The notes under the pieces were generated by a model. The model was not told the origin of the DNA. It was given only the letters and a program-made list of their open reading frames with translations, and ran no database searches. Positions 40,824-49,412 of a stretch of DNA of 64,000 nucleotides are shown piece after piece. The first letter of the stretch is position 1. Every line of letters begins with the position of its first letter. The position numbers and the translations under genes are program-made. The stretch comes from Pseudoluteimonas sp047602125 (GTDB lineage: Bacteria > Pseudomonadota > Gammaproteobacteria > Xanthomonadales > Xanthomonadaceae), in contig JASGIB010000001.1 in assembly GCA_047602125.1 (NCBI GenBank), positions 1,116,001 to 1,180,000 on the forward strand, given 5' to 3'.

Positions 40824-40868
40824 CCCCTCACCCGCCTTCGGCACCCTCTCCCACAAGGGGAGAGGGAA
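40824..40868. repeat. intergenic hairpin repeat
   Basis: CCCTCACCCGCCTTCGGC... with a closing CAAGGGGAGAGGG lies between the adaptor and ATPase genes. It is almost the same as the copy at 124-167. Located inside an operon, it may affect mRNA stability rather than terminate transcription. Confidence 0.65.
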
Positions 40869-40890
40869 CGGCAACACAGCGAGGAACACC

Positions 40891-41583
40891 ATGTCCGCAC
40901 TCGTCCACCTCCGCAACCTGACCAAGACCTACCAGCGCGGCCCCGAGAAGGTCGAGGTGCTGCACGGCATCGACATCGACATCGACCGTGGCGATTTCGC
41001 CGCGCTGATGGGACCGTCCGGTTCGGGCAAGACCACGCTGCTGAACCTGATCGGCGGCCTGGATTCGCCGAGTTCGGGCGAGATCGAGGTCGACGGCAAG
41101 CGCATCGACCGGATGACCTCGGGCCAGCTTTCGCAGTGGCGCAGCGACCATGTCGGCTTCGTGTTCCAGTTCTACAACCTGATGCCGACGCTGACCGCGC
41201 AGAAGAACGTCGAGCTGCCGCTGCTGCTGACGAAACTGTCCGGCGCGCAGCGCAAGCGCAACGCGGAGATCGCGCTGGAACTGGTCGGCCTGAAGGACCG
41301 CGGCAAGCACCGCCCGGCCGAGCTTTCGGGCGGACAGCAGCAGCGCGTGGCCATCGCCCGCGCGATCGTCTCCGACCCCACGCTGCTGATCTGCGACGAA
41401 CCCACCGGCGATCTCGACCGCCAGTCCGCCGAGGAAATCCTCGGCCTGCTGCAGGTGCTCAACCGCGACCACGGCAAGACCATCGTGATGGTGACCCACG
41501 ATCCCAAGGCCGCCGAGTACGCGACCCACACCCTGCACCTCGACAAGGGCGTGCTGGTCGAGCAGGTCGAACACGCCGCATGA
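40891..41583 (+). CDS. ABC transporter ATP-binding protein (MacB/LolD type)
   Basis: A 230-residue ATPase. Walker A is AALMGPSGSGKTTLLNLIGG, the Q-loop is GFVFQFYNLMPTLTAQKNVE, the signature is LSGGQQQRVAIARAIVSDPT, Walker B is LLICDEPTGDLDRQSAEEIL, and the His switch is TIVMVTHDPKAAEYATHTLH. The NLMPTLTA-x-x-NVELPLLL stretch is typical of the MacB/LolD/FtsE group, which pairs with FtsX-fold permeases. Two such permeases follow. Confidence 0.92.
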   Translation: MSALVHLRNLTKTYQRGPEKVEVLHGIDIDIDRGDFAALMGPSGSGKTTLLNLIGGLDSPSSGEIEVDGKRIDRMTSGQLSQWRSDHVGFVFQFYNLMPTLTAQKNVELPLLLTKLSGAQRKRNAEIALELVGLKDRGKHRPAELSGGQQQRVAIARAIVSDPTLLICDEPTGDLDRQSAEEILGLLQVLNRDHGKTIVMVTHDPKAAEYATHTLHLDKGVLVEQVEHAA

Positions 41584-41700
41584 AGCCCCTCTCCCCTCGG
41601 GAGAGGGGTTGGGGTGAGGGGCGATGCAGCGCGCATCGCTTCGCACCGAACCCTCATCCGGCGCTTCGCGCCACCTTCTCCCGGCGGGAGAAGGAAAGCA
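41584..41700. repeat. intergenic CCCCTCTCCC/GGGAGAAGG repeats
   Basis: Two hairpin types: CCCCTCTCCC-ctc-GGGAGAGGGG (about 41587-41609) and CCTTCTCCCGGCGGGAGAAGG (about 41675-41695). Both belong to the dispersed palindrome families seen elsewhere in the window. They separate the ATPase gene from the first permease gene. Confidence 0.6.
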
Positions 41701-41710
41701 GGAGAACATC

Positions 41711-42871
41711 GTGAAATACCTGCACCTGATCTGGGCCGCGCTGTTCCGCAGCAAGACCCGCACGTTCCTGACCCTGTTCTCCGTGATCACGGCGTTCTTC
41801 CTGTTCGGGATGCTCGATTCGGTCCGCGTCGCGTTCAATTCCGGCGGCAGCGTGAGCGGCGCCAACCGCATGATCGCGTCCTCGCGCCTGTCGCTGACGC
41901 AGATGCTGCCGTACAGCCTCGACTCGCAGATCCGCGCGGTGCCGGGGGTACGGCGCTCCTCGTACGCGGCGTGGTTCGGCGGCATCTACAAGGACCCGAA
42001 GAACTTCTTCCCGAACTTCTCGGTGGGGCCCGGCTACCTCGACCTGTATCCGGAAAACGTCCTGCCGCCGGAGCAGCGCAAGGCCTGGGAAGCCGATCGC
42101 ACCGGCGCCATCGTCGGCGAGGCGCTGGCGAAGAAATTCGGCTGGAAGGTCGGCGACACGATCCCGCTGCAGGCCACGATCTTCCCGACCAAGGGCAGCA
42201 ACGACTGGAGCTTCAAGCTCGACGGCATCTTCCGCATCAACGACGAGAAACTGAAGGGCCAGGAACAGGTGCTGCTGTTCCACTGGAACTACTTCGACGA
42301 GGCCAACGACTACGTCAAGGGCCGCGTCGGCTGGTACATCGTGCAACTCGAAGACGCCGGCGCCGCCGACCGCGTGGCGCACGCGATCGACGCGCTTTCG
42401 GCCAACTCCGACCACGAAACCAAGACCCAGACCGAGGAAGCGTTCAACCAGGCCTTCATCAAGCAGATCGGCGACATCGGGCTGATCGTCACCTCGATCA
42501 TGGGCGCGGTGTTCTTCACCCTGCTGCTGCTGACCGGCAACACCATGGCGCAGGCGGTGCGCGAACGCATCCCCGAACTCGCGGTGCTGAAGACGATCGG
42601 TTTCTCCAACCGCTCGGTGCTGATGCTGGTGCTGGGCGAATCGCTGTTGCTGGTCGCGATCGGCGGCGTGCTGGGCCTGCTGTTCGCGCCGGTGGCGATG
42701 CAACTGGCGGTCAAGCTCAGCGGCGGGTTCATCCAGCTACCGTCCAACCTTCCGCCGGAAACCTGGATCGTCGGCTTCGCGCTCGTGCTTGCGTTCGGCG
42801 TCCTCGCCGGGGCGCTTCCGGCGCTGCGCGCGATGCGCCTGAACATCGTCGATGCCCTCGCCGGCCGCTGA
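41711..42871 (+). CDS. MacB/FtsX-fold ABC permease 1
   Basis: A 386-residue protein from GTG 41711 (VKYLHLIWAALFRSKTRTFL), with AGGAGA upstream. One N-terminal helix (FLTLFSVITAFFLFGMLDSV), a periplasmic domain of about 230 residues, and three C-terminal helices (DIGLIVTSIMGAVFFTLLLL, MLVLGESLLLVAIGGVLGLL, WIVGFALVLAFGVLAGALPA) give the FtsX layout with the RERIPELAVLKTIGFSNRSV coupling segment. The final ALRAMRLNIVDALAG is typical of MacB-like permeases. Confidence 0.88.
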   Translation: MKYLHLIWAALFRSKTRTFLTLFSVITAFFLFGMLDSVRVAFNSGGSVSGANRMIASSRLSLTQMLPYSLDSQIRAVPGVRRSSYAAWFGGIYKDPKNFFPNFSVGPGYLDLYPENVLPPEQRKAWEADRTGAIVGEALAKKFGWKVGDTIPLQATIFPTKGSNDWSFKLDGIFRINDEKLKGQEQVLLFHWNYFDEANDYVKGRVGWYIVQLEDAGAADRVAHAIDALSANSDHETKTQTEEAFNQAFIKQIGDIGLIVTSIMGAVFFTLLLLTGNTMAQAVRERIPELAVLKTIGFSNRSVLMLVLGESLLLVAIGGVLGLLFAPVAMQLAVKLSGGFIQLPSNLPPETWIVGFALVLAFGVLAGALPALRAMRLNIVDALAGR

Positions 42872-42883
42872 CGGAGAACCCGA

Positions 42884-44191
42884 ATGAAGAATCTGCTCGC
42901 CAACCTCGCCGTCTTGCTCGCGCTCGTGGTCGGCCTCGTCGTCTGGATCAACCTGCCGTGGTACGCGGTGCTGGCGCTCGCGCTGCTGGGCGCGCTGTGG
43001 CTGCTGCTCACGCGCAGCGGGCGCCTCGCGCTGGCCGCGGCCAGGATCGGCATCGCCGGCCTGCCGCAACGCTGGGGCGCGTCCTCGGTGATCGTGATCG
43101 GCATCGCCGGCGTGGTCGGCGTGCTGGTGGCGATGCTGGCGATGGGCGAAGGCTTCAAGGCCACGCTCGACAACACCGGTGGCGAGGACACCGCGATCGT
43201 GCTGCGCGGCGGTTCGCAGGCGGAAACCAATTCGGTCATCACCCGCGACCAGTTGCCGCTGATCAGCGCGCTGCCCGGCATCGCCAAGGATGCCGACGGC
43301 AAGCCGCTGTCCTCGCCCGAGCTGTCGCAGGTGGTCAACCTGCTGAGCAAGGCCGACGGCACCGAAACCAACGTGCAGTTCCGCGGCGTCGGCCCTTCGG
43401 CCTGGGCCCTGCGTCCGCGATTGAAGATCGTCGAAGGCCACAGGTTCGGCGCCGGCCTGCGCGAAATCGTCGTCGGTCGCGGCGCGCAACGGCAATTCGC
43501 CGGCCTCGACGTGGGCCGCCAGCTCAAGCTCGGCAACCAGGCATGGACGGTGGTCGGCGTCTTCGAGTCCGGCGATTCGCACGACTCCGAACTATGGGCT
43601 GACGTCGACGTGCTCGGCCCCGCCTACCAGCGCCAGGCGTTCCAGTCGGTCACGGTGAAGCTGGACGGCAAGAACGGCTTCCGCCAGCTCAAGGCCGCGC
43701 TCGCCGCCGATCCGCGCCTGAAGCTGGATGTATCGACGACGCACGATTACTACGCCAAGCAGTCCGAGCAGTTGACCACCTTCCTGAAATGGCTCGGCAT
43801 CATCATCGGCACGGTCATGGCGATCGGCGCGGTGTTCGGCGCGCTCAATTCCATGTACGCGGCCGTCGCCGGCCGCGCGCGCGAAATCGCGACGATGCGC
43901 GCGCTCGGCTTCCGCGGCCTGCCGGTGGTGACGGCGGTGATGCTGGAAACGATGCTGCTGGCGCTGCTCGGCGGCGTGCTGGGCGCGCTGGTGGCGTGGT
44001 TGTTGTTCAACGGCCACACGGTCTCGACACTCGGCAGCAACTTCAGCCAGGTGGTGTTCCAGTTCCGCGTTTCGCCGGACCTGTTGTGGACCGGCCTGAA
44101 GTGGGCGCTGGGCATCGGCCTGGTCGGCGGCCTGTTCCCGGCGCTGCGCGCGGCGCGGTTGCCGGTGACGGAGGCGTTGCGCGCGGCGTGA
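42884..44191 (+). CDS. MacB/FtsX-fold ABC permease 2
   Basis: A 435-residue protein 12 bp after permease 1. Two N-terminal helices (LLANLAVLLALVVGLVVWIN; YAVLALALLGALWLLLT) precede VIVIGIAGVVGVLVAMLAMG, a periplasmic domain, and three C-terminal helices (LGIIIGTVMAIGAVFGALNS, VTAVMLETMLLALLGGVLGA, LGIGLVGGLFPALRAARLPV). The coupling segment is GRAREIATMRALGFRGLPVV and the end is LPVTEALRAA. The two permeases, the ATPase and the adaptor would form a tripartite export machine; the cargo is unknown. Confidence 0.88.
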   Translation: MKNLLANLAVLLALVVGLVVWINLPWYAVLALALLGALWLLLTRSGRLALAAARIGIAGLPQRWGASSVIVIGIAGVVGVLVAMLAMGEGFKATLDNTGGEDTAIVLRGGSQAETNSVITRDQLPLISALPGIAKDADGKPLSSPELSQVVNLLSKADGTETNVQFRGVGPSAWALRPRLKIVEGHRFGAGLREIVVGRGAQRQFAGLDVGRQLKLGNQAWTVVGVFESGDSHDSELWADVDVLGPAYQRQAFQSVTVKLDGKNGFRQLKAALAADPRLKLDVSTTHDYYAKQSEQLTTFLKWLGIIIGTVMAIGAVFGALNSMYAAVAGRAREIATMRALGFRGLPVVTAVMLETMLLALLGGVLGALVAWLLFNGHTVSTLGSNFSQVVFQFRVSPDLLWTGLKWALGIGLVGGLFPALRAARLPVTEALRAA

Positions 44192-44262
44192 AAGAAGCCG
44201 CAGACGCGATGGTCGGCGGCTGCTAGCATCCGCCGACCAAAACGACCACGGGGAAGGTCGCC

Positions 44263-45327
44263 ATGTCGCGCTGCCTGCACGGATTGCTCCTGCTGTTGCT
44301 TTCGTTCGTCCCATTCGCCGCTTCAGCGGCGGACGGGGTCTTGATTCCGGCGCCGAACGCCGTCGACATGGTCCATGACGCCAAGCGTGGCCTGGTCTAC
44401 ATCTCGACCAGCGACGGCAAGATCCTTCGCTACAAGATCTCGACCGCATCGTTCCTCACGCCCTTCGTGCCCAGCCCCACCGCGGACCTTTCCGGCATCG
44501 ATTTGATGCCCGACTACAGCCGGATCGCGGTTGCGGATCGCGACAGCAGCAGCACCGAACTCTGGGCTTTCGAGGTGAATCCGAATACCGGAACGATCAC
44601 CAAGGTGAAGGCAAAGAAATACGCCGGCGAAGCCGGAATGTTTGCCGTGGCCTATTCCTACAACGGCGACCTGTACGCCGCCTCCATGTACATTCCTTCG
44701 GCCAAGGCGCCAATTCGCAGGTTCTATGGGAAAGGGCGGCAACGACTCTCGAAAGTCGTCACCACGGTCATGATGTACACGATGCTCGCGCCAAGTGCGG
44801 ACAGGAAAACCATCGCTTTCGCCGAGTCCGGAATATCGAACGGACCTTGGGGAATCATCGATGTCCCGACCGGCCAGGTGGTTCGCCACGACCTCTACGA
44901 AGAAGGCCTTTCCGGCTTCAACTATGAGATTTCCACCGATACATTCGGCGCCACTTTCATACTCCCGGATTACGCTGGAGCTTATGTATTCAACGACGCT
45001 TACCAGCACATTGCCACCATTGGTGTCCCTGCCGAAGGGCAACCGGTTGGCGCCGCGTTCCACCCGACGCAATTCCGCGTCTACTTCCCGTGGGCCACGA
45101 CCAGCGAGATCCGGGTCTACGACACGACCAGTTGGCAGCAAGTGGGAACATTCGACGCCGGTTACACATTCGATCATCCAGGGAATATTTCGTTCCAGCC
45201 TGGGCGTGCGCGTCTTTCCGCCAACGGCCAATATCTCATGGTGAAAGTCGACAACGGCGTACGCCTGATCGATCTTTCCGTGGGAATGGCGGCACCGAAA
45301 TCGGCCGCGGTCGCGCCCGGGAGATGA
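44263..45327 (+). CDS. secreted beta-propeller protein (YncE/WD40-like)
   Basis: A 354-residue protein with a Sec signal peptide (LLLLLLSFVPFAASA-ADG). Repeated strands of about 45 residues follow: NAVDMVHDAKRGLVYISTSD, GIDLMPDYSRIAVADRDSSS, MLAPSADRKTIAFAESGISN, AAFHPTQFRVYFPWATTSEI, NISFQPGRARLSANGQYLMV. These look like blades of a propeller of the YncE/lactonase-like group. No catalytic residues are evident. Expected location is the periplasm; role unknown. Confidence 0.72.
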   Translation: MSRCLHGLLLLLLSFVPFAASAADGVLIPAPNAVDMVHDAKRGLVYISTSDGKILRYKISTASFLTPFVPSPTADLSGIDLMPDYSRIAVADRDSSSTELWAFEVNPNTGTITKVKAKKYAGEAGMFAVAYSYNGDLYAASMYIPSAKAPIRRFYGKGRQRLSKVVTTVMMYTMLAPSADRKTIAFAESGISNGPWGIIDVPTGQVVRHDLYEEGLSGFNYEISTDTFGATFILPDYAGAYVFNDAYQHIATIGVPAEGQPVGAAFHPTQFRVYFPWATTSEIRVYDTTSWQQVGTFDAGYTFDHPGNISFQPGRARLSANGQYLMVKVDNGVRLIDLSVGMAAPKSAAVAPGR

Positions 45328-45383
45328 GCCTCCGCTTTGCGCGCGGCTTGTTCCGCGCGCTGTTTCGCAACATGTAACGCGGC

Positions 45384-46421
45384 ATGCGCCATCGCGCATG
45401 GCGCCTCGTCGCGGTGCTGATCGCCGCATCACTGAGCAGCGGCTGCATCTCACTGGTCCGCGAAATCACCCAACCGCACACGCCCGATTCGCGCGCGCGT
45501 CGGCTCATCCACCAGACCGAACGCGAAGGCCTGCACCTCGAAACGCGGTCGCTACGCGCGAGGAATGGCAACCGCATCGCCTACCGGCTGCTGCCGGCCG
45601 CCGATTACCACCTCGCCTACGCGTACTCGCGCCAGCCGCATGCCTTCAGCGCGAAGTTCTCGTGGGGCGAGCCGAGCCCGGTCGAGACCCGCGGCACCAT
45701 CGTGCTGCTGCATGGATGGGGCGAAGACCACAGCATGATGATGACGTGGGCGCTGGCGATGGCGCGCCACGGTTACCGGGGCGTGCTACCCGACCTGCGC
45801 AATTTCGGCGAATCCGACCGCGCACCGGTCGGTTTCGGCCCGCGCGAGGCGGAAGACATCGTCGATCTCCTGCGGGCGTTGCGCTCGCAGGGAACCCTGC
45901 AATCGCCGGTCTATCTTTTCGGCGTCTCCTACGGTGCCGACGCGGCGATCCACGCGGCGGCGATGGCGCCGGACCTCTTCGATGGCGTGGTCGCCATGGA
46001 GCCTTTCGTCGATGCGCAATCCGCCATCCGCGGCTTCGTCGCCGATGCGCGCAAGCCAGCGAGCGGATTCAAGGGAAGACTGCTATCGGCCTACGCACGG
46101 AATGCCTTCGACGATGCGAAGGTCGATGCCGCCATCGCGGAATCCGGCGAGCGGCTGGGCATCGACCTGCGCGACACCGGCATCGCGGCGCCACTGCGCG
46201 ATGGCCACGCTTGCACGCTCCTGCTACAGGGCGGCGAGGACGAGTTCCTCGACCCGGCGGCATTGCGTGCGGTTTCGGACGTGCCGCGGACCCGATACCT
46301 GGAAATGCCGGGCGAAACCCATCTGACGCTTCCGCTTCGAGTCGACCTGCTCGCGGAACCGCTGTCGCAGTGGTTGCCATCGCACGCGGAATGCCCTGCG
46401 TTCACACTGCCCGCGGCATGA
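45384..46421 (+). CDS. alpha/beta-hydrolase lipoprotein
   Basis: A 345-residue protein with a lipoprotein signal (VAVLIAASLSSGC; lipobox SSGC). The hydrolase fold is seen in TIVLLHGWGEDHSMMMTWAL (oxyanion HGWG), GYRGVLPDLRNFGESDRAPV, PVYLFGVSYGADAAIHAAAM (nucleophile Ser in G-V-S-Y-G), LLLQGGEDEFLDPAALRAVS (Asp) and EMPGETHLTLPLRV (His). It is a likely membrane-anchored esterase or peptidase-like hydrolase facing the periplasm. Confidence 0.83.
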   Translation: MRHRAWRLVAVLIAASLSSGCISLVREITQPHTPDSRARRLIHQTEREGLHLETRSLRARNGNRIAYRLLPAADYHLAYAYSRQPHAFSAKFSWGEPSPVETRGTIVLLHGWGEDHSMMMTWALAMARHGYRGVLPDLRNFGESDRAPVGFGPREAEDIVDLLRALRSQGTLQSPVYLFGVSYGADAAIHAAAMAPDLFDGVVAMEPFVDAQSAIRGFVADARKPASGFKGRLLSAYARNAFDDAKVDAAIAESGERLGIDLRDTGIAAPLRDGHACTLLLQGGEDEFLDPAALRAVSDVPRTRYLEMPGETHLTLPLRVDLLAEPLSQWLPSHAECPAFTLPAA

Positions 46422-46448
46422 CGATGCAATGCGCAGGCGCGAAGTCGA

Positions 46449-46970
46449 TCAATGCCGCAACAGACCCCGACGCTCCGCCTCGATCTTGCCGAGCAACCAC
46501 TGCAGGCCCGCAAGATGCTGCTGGTCGTGGCTGCACAGGTAGTGCGCCAGACCGCGCACGGTGACCGGCCCGTAATCCTGGAATTCGGCCGTGCGCGAAA
46601 GCCGCGAATCGTCCAGCGATGCCAGCCTCGCCACCGTGCGCGCGCGCGCGACGCGGAATCCTTCGAGCGCGGGCGCGGCGTCGCGCGAAGCGTAATCGCG
46701 CGCCTTCGCCAGCGCTTCGCTGCCGAGGTCGGGCAGGAACGGATGCGCTTCCTCGAGAATGCGCCGGAAACGCTGGTGGTAACCGTCGATCTCGACATCG
46801 TGGACATGCCACAGCTGTTCGATCGCGGTGAAACGCTCGCTGGGGATGCCGGCCCAGCCCGGCGGCGCCCAGCGCGCGAAACCGGCCGGCACTTCGGCGT
46901 AATACGCCGCCAGTTGCGCCGGGAACGCGGAGAGCACATCGAGCAGCGTCGCCGACAGCATGGTGTTCAC
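46449..46970 (-). CDS. DinB-family protein
   Basis: A protein of about 173 residues; GTG 46970 overlaps the rarD stop (GTGA), with ATG 46961 as an alternative. It is a four-helix DinB-like fold with metal-ligand histidines in FTAIEQLWHVHDVEIDGYHQ and LAHYLCSHDQQHLAGLQWLL. Members are metal-dependent enzymes, often thiol transferases or of unknown activity. Confidence 0.8.
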   Translation of the reverse strand: MNTMLSATLLDVLSAFPAQLAAYYAEVPAGFARWAPPGWAGIPSERFTAIEQLWHVHDVEIDGYHQRFRRILEEAHPFLPDLGSEALAKARDYASRDAAPALEGFRVARARTVARLASLDDSRLSRTAEFQDYGPVTVRGLAHYLCSHDQQHLAGLQWLLGKIEAERRGLLRH

Positions 46971-47878
46971 GCCGATGCCGCCACGCGTCGCGCGCGCAGC
47001 ATGCCGTCGCCGGCGAACAGCAGCAGCGCGATCCAGATGAACACGAAGCCGATCGCGCGGTCGCGGTCGAAGGCTTCGCGGAACACCAGCACGCCGGCGA
47101 GGAACTGCAATGTCGGCGCGATGTACTGCAGCACGCCGACCGTCGACAGCGGGATGCGCCGCACCGCGTAGGCGAAGCCGATCAGCGGCAGCGCGGTGAG
47201 CAGCCCGGCGAGTATCAGCATCGCATCCAGCGCGAAACCATAACCATGTTGCAGCGACAGGAAACCGCCCTGCCCTCGCGCTTCGAGCCAGCCCAGCGCG
47301 GCCAGTGCCGGCAACAACAGGTAGCCGCCTTCGATGGCGAGCCCCGGCAGCGCCTCGACATGCACCAGCTTGCGGATCAGGCCGTACAGCGCGAACGATC
47401 CGGCCAGCGCCAGCGCGATCCACGGCAGTTGCCCGAAGCGCAGCGTCAGCCACAGCACGCCGATGCCGGCGATGGCGATCGAAATCCACTGCACCGGGCG
47501 CAGTTTCTCGCGCAGGAACAGCACGCCGATCAGCACGTTGAGCAGCGGATTGATGAAGTAGCCGAGGCTGGTTTCGACCACGTGCCCGGCGTTCACCGCC
47601 CAGATGTACAGGCCCCAGTTGAAGCCGATCAACACGCCGCTCGCCGCCAGCCACTTCGCGATGCCGCGATGCGCGAGCGCTGCGCGCAGCCAATCGAAAC
47701 CGCTTCGCCAGCACAGCAACCCGCCGACGAGCAGCGTGCTCCACACGATCCTGTGCAGCAGGATCTGCAGCGACGGCACCGCGCGCAACGCGTGCCAGTA
47801 CAGCGGCATCAAGCCCCAGAGCACGAACGCGGCGACCGCGGCCCAGGTGCCGCGACGCTGGTCGATGGCGTCGTTCAT
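46967..47878 (-). CDS. rarD: RarD protein, EamA-family transporter
   Basis: A 303-residue protein with ten membrane helices. RarD features include GTWAAVAAFVLWGLMPLYWH, LQILLHRIVWSTLLVGGLLC (H-R-x-x-WS), NWGLYIWAVNAGHVVETSLG, YFINPLLNVLIGVLFLREKL and GVLQYIAPTLQFLAGVLVFR. The wording YFINPL-x-NVL-x-G and QYIAPT-x-x-FL is specific for RarD within the DMT superfamily. The substrate is not firmly known. The start overlaps the preceding EamA gene by four bases. Confidence 0.9.
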   Translation of the reverse strand: MNDAIDQRRGTWAAVAAFVLWGLMPLYWHALRAVPSLQILLHRIVWSTLLVGGLLCWRSGFDWLRAALAHRGIAKWLAASGVLIGFNWGLYIWAVNAGHVVETSLGYFINPLLNVLIGVLFLREKLRPVQWISIAIAGIGVLWLTLRFGQLPWIALALAGSFALYGLIRKLVHVEALPGLAIEGGYLLLPALAALGWLEARGQGGFLSLQHGYGFALDAMLILAGLLTALPLIGFAYAVRRIPLSTVGVLQYIAPTLQFLAGVLVFREAFDRDRAIGFVFIWIALLLFAGDGMLRARRVAASA

Positions 47879-48807
47879 GCGGCTTCGTCCGCGGCGGCGG
47901 CGCGCGGCGGCACGGACTTGCGTGCCCTGGCCAGCGTGATCGCGACCACGCCGAGCAGGATCACGCCCATCGCCAGCAGTTCGTGCATCCCGAAGCGTTC
48001 GCGCGCCAGCCACGCACCGAGCAGCACGGCGATGGCCGGGTTGACGTAGGCGTAGCTGCCGGCCAATGCCGGGCGCACGTTGTGCAGCAGCCAGATGTAG
48101 GCGGAGAAGCCGACAATGGAACCGAACGCGATCAGATAGCAGAACGCGGCGATGCCGTGCGCGGTCGGCATGCCGTGGAAGCGTTCGCCGGCGAGCGCGC
48201 CGACGATGCACATCGCCGCGCCGCCGCAGAGCATCTGCGTGGCGGAGGCCATGAACGGCGACGGCAGGTCGCGGCCGCGGCTCCAGATGGAACCGAACGA
48301 CCACGCCAGCGTCGCGACCAGCAACGCGACCATGCCGATCTTCGAGGCGCTGAGGCTGCTGTCGGCGTTGAGCCAGACCACGCCGAGGAAGCCGATGCCC
48401 AGGCCGACCCATTCGATCCGGCTCGGGTGCTGGCCGCGCATCGCCGCGAACACGCCCATCCACAACGGCGCGGAGGCGACCGCCACCGCGGCCAGGCCCG
48501 AGGACACCGTGGTTTCGGCGAGGTTGACCATGCCGTTGCCGAACAGCAGCAACAGCACGCCCATCGCCGCCGCGTTGCGCCATTGCGCGCGCGTCGGCGC
48601 GGCCACGCCGCGCCAGCGCAGGAACGCGAACATCAGCGAACCGGCGATGACGAAACGGATGCCGCCGAGCAGGAACGGCGGGAAGCCGCCTTCCAGCGCG
48701 AAGCGGATCGCGAGGTAGGTGGATCCCCAGATCAGGTACACCGCCGCAAGCGCGAGCCAGACGCGCCCGCTGTTCGGGGTGGTCGAAGGGGGAACGGGTG
48801 CGCTCAT
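47875..48807 (-). CDS. YedA-like EamA-family exporter
   Basis: A 310-residue protein with ten helices in two EamA repeats: LAAVYLIWGSTYLAIRFALE, GVLLLLFGNGMVNLAETTVS, SGLAAVAVASAPLWMGVFAA and ALAGSYAYVNPAIAVLLGAW. The IWGSTYLAI and GN-x-x-x-x-x-AE segments match YedA-type DMT exporters. It is divergent from an Lrp/AsnC regulator about 110 bp away, a common pairing for amino-acid exporters, so a metabolite-export role is likely. Confidence 0.86.
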   Translation of the reverse strand: MSAPVPPSTTPNSGRVWLALAAVYLIWGSTYLAIRFALEGGFPPFLLGGIRFVIAGSLMFAFLRWRGVAAPTRAQWRNAAAMGVLLLLFGNGMVNLAETTVSSGLAAVAVASAPLWMGVFAAMRGQHPSRIEWVGLGIGFLGVVWLNADSSLSASKIGMVALLVATLAWSFGSIWSRGRDLPSPFMASATQMLCGGAAMCIVGALAGERFHGMPTAHGIAAFCYLIAFGSIVGFSAYIWLLHNVRPALAGSYAYVNPAIAVLLGAWLARERFGMHELLAMGVILLGVVAITLARARKSVPPRAAAADEAA

Positions 48808-48917
48808 TGCGGGGGCCTCGTGGCGTGCCGCGGGCATCGGCCCAGGCGGCGATCCAGCGTAGCCGCGCGCCTCGCGCGGCGTTTGAATATTCGTGCGCCG
48901 AAGCGCAAAATTTTTGC

Positions 48918-49412
48918 GTGGAACATCCGCTCGCCCTCGACGATTTCGACCACCGCCTGCTCGCCTTGCTGCAGCAGGACGCGGGCCGCACGCTGGCCGC
49001 GCTCGGCGATGCGGTCGGGCTGTCGCCCAGCGCGGTGCAACGCCGCATCCAGCGCTATCGCCGCAGCGGCTTGCTGCGCACGCTCGGCGTGCTTGACCCG
49101 AACGCCATTCCCTCGGCGACCCTGGCGACGGTGTGGGTGACGATGGAACGCGACACCCAGCGCATCCACGCCGCGTTCCGCGCGCGCATGCGCGCCGCGC
49201 CGGAAGTGCAGCAGTGCTACGCATTGGCCGGCGAGTGGGACTACCTCGTCATTCTCGCCGCGACCAGCGTGGCGCATTACCGCGAGATCGCCGAACGCCT
49301 GTTCGTGGACGAAGGCAACGTCAAGCGCTACGACACCCGGCTGGTGTTCGACACGGTCAAGCTCGGCCTCGCGTTGCCGACGCGTTCCGCGCCGCGCCGG
49401 CGTCGCCGCTGA
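48918..49412 (+). CDS. Lrp/AsnC-family transcriptional regulator
   Basis: A 164-residue protein from GTG 48918 (VEHPLALDDFDHRLLALLQQ). The N-terminal HTH is LAALGDAVGLSPSAVQRRIQ, RYRRSGLLRTLGVLDPNAIP. The RAM ligand domain has TVWVTMERDTQRIHAAFRAR, QQCYALAGEWDYLVILAATS (GEWDYL motif) and RYDTRLVFDTVKLGLALPT. It is divergent from the EamA exporter, which it likely controls in response to an amino acid. Its 3' end overlaps the convergent Ada-like gene by 56 bp. Confidence 0.88.
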   Translation: MEHPLALDDFDHRLLALLQQDAGRTLAALGDAVGLSPSAVQRRIQRYRRSGLLRTLGVLDPNAIPSATLATVWVTMERDTQRIHAAFRARMRAAPEVQQCYALAGEWDYLVILAATSVAHYREIAERLFVDEGNVKRYDTRLVFDTVKLGLALPTRSAPRRRRR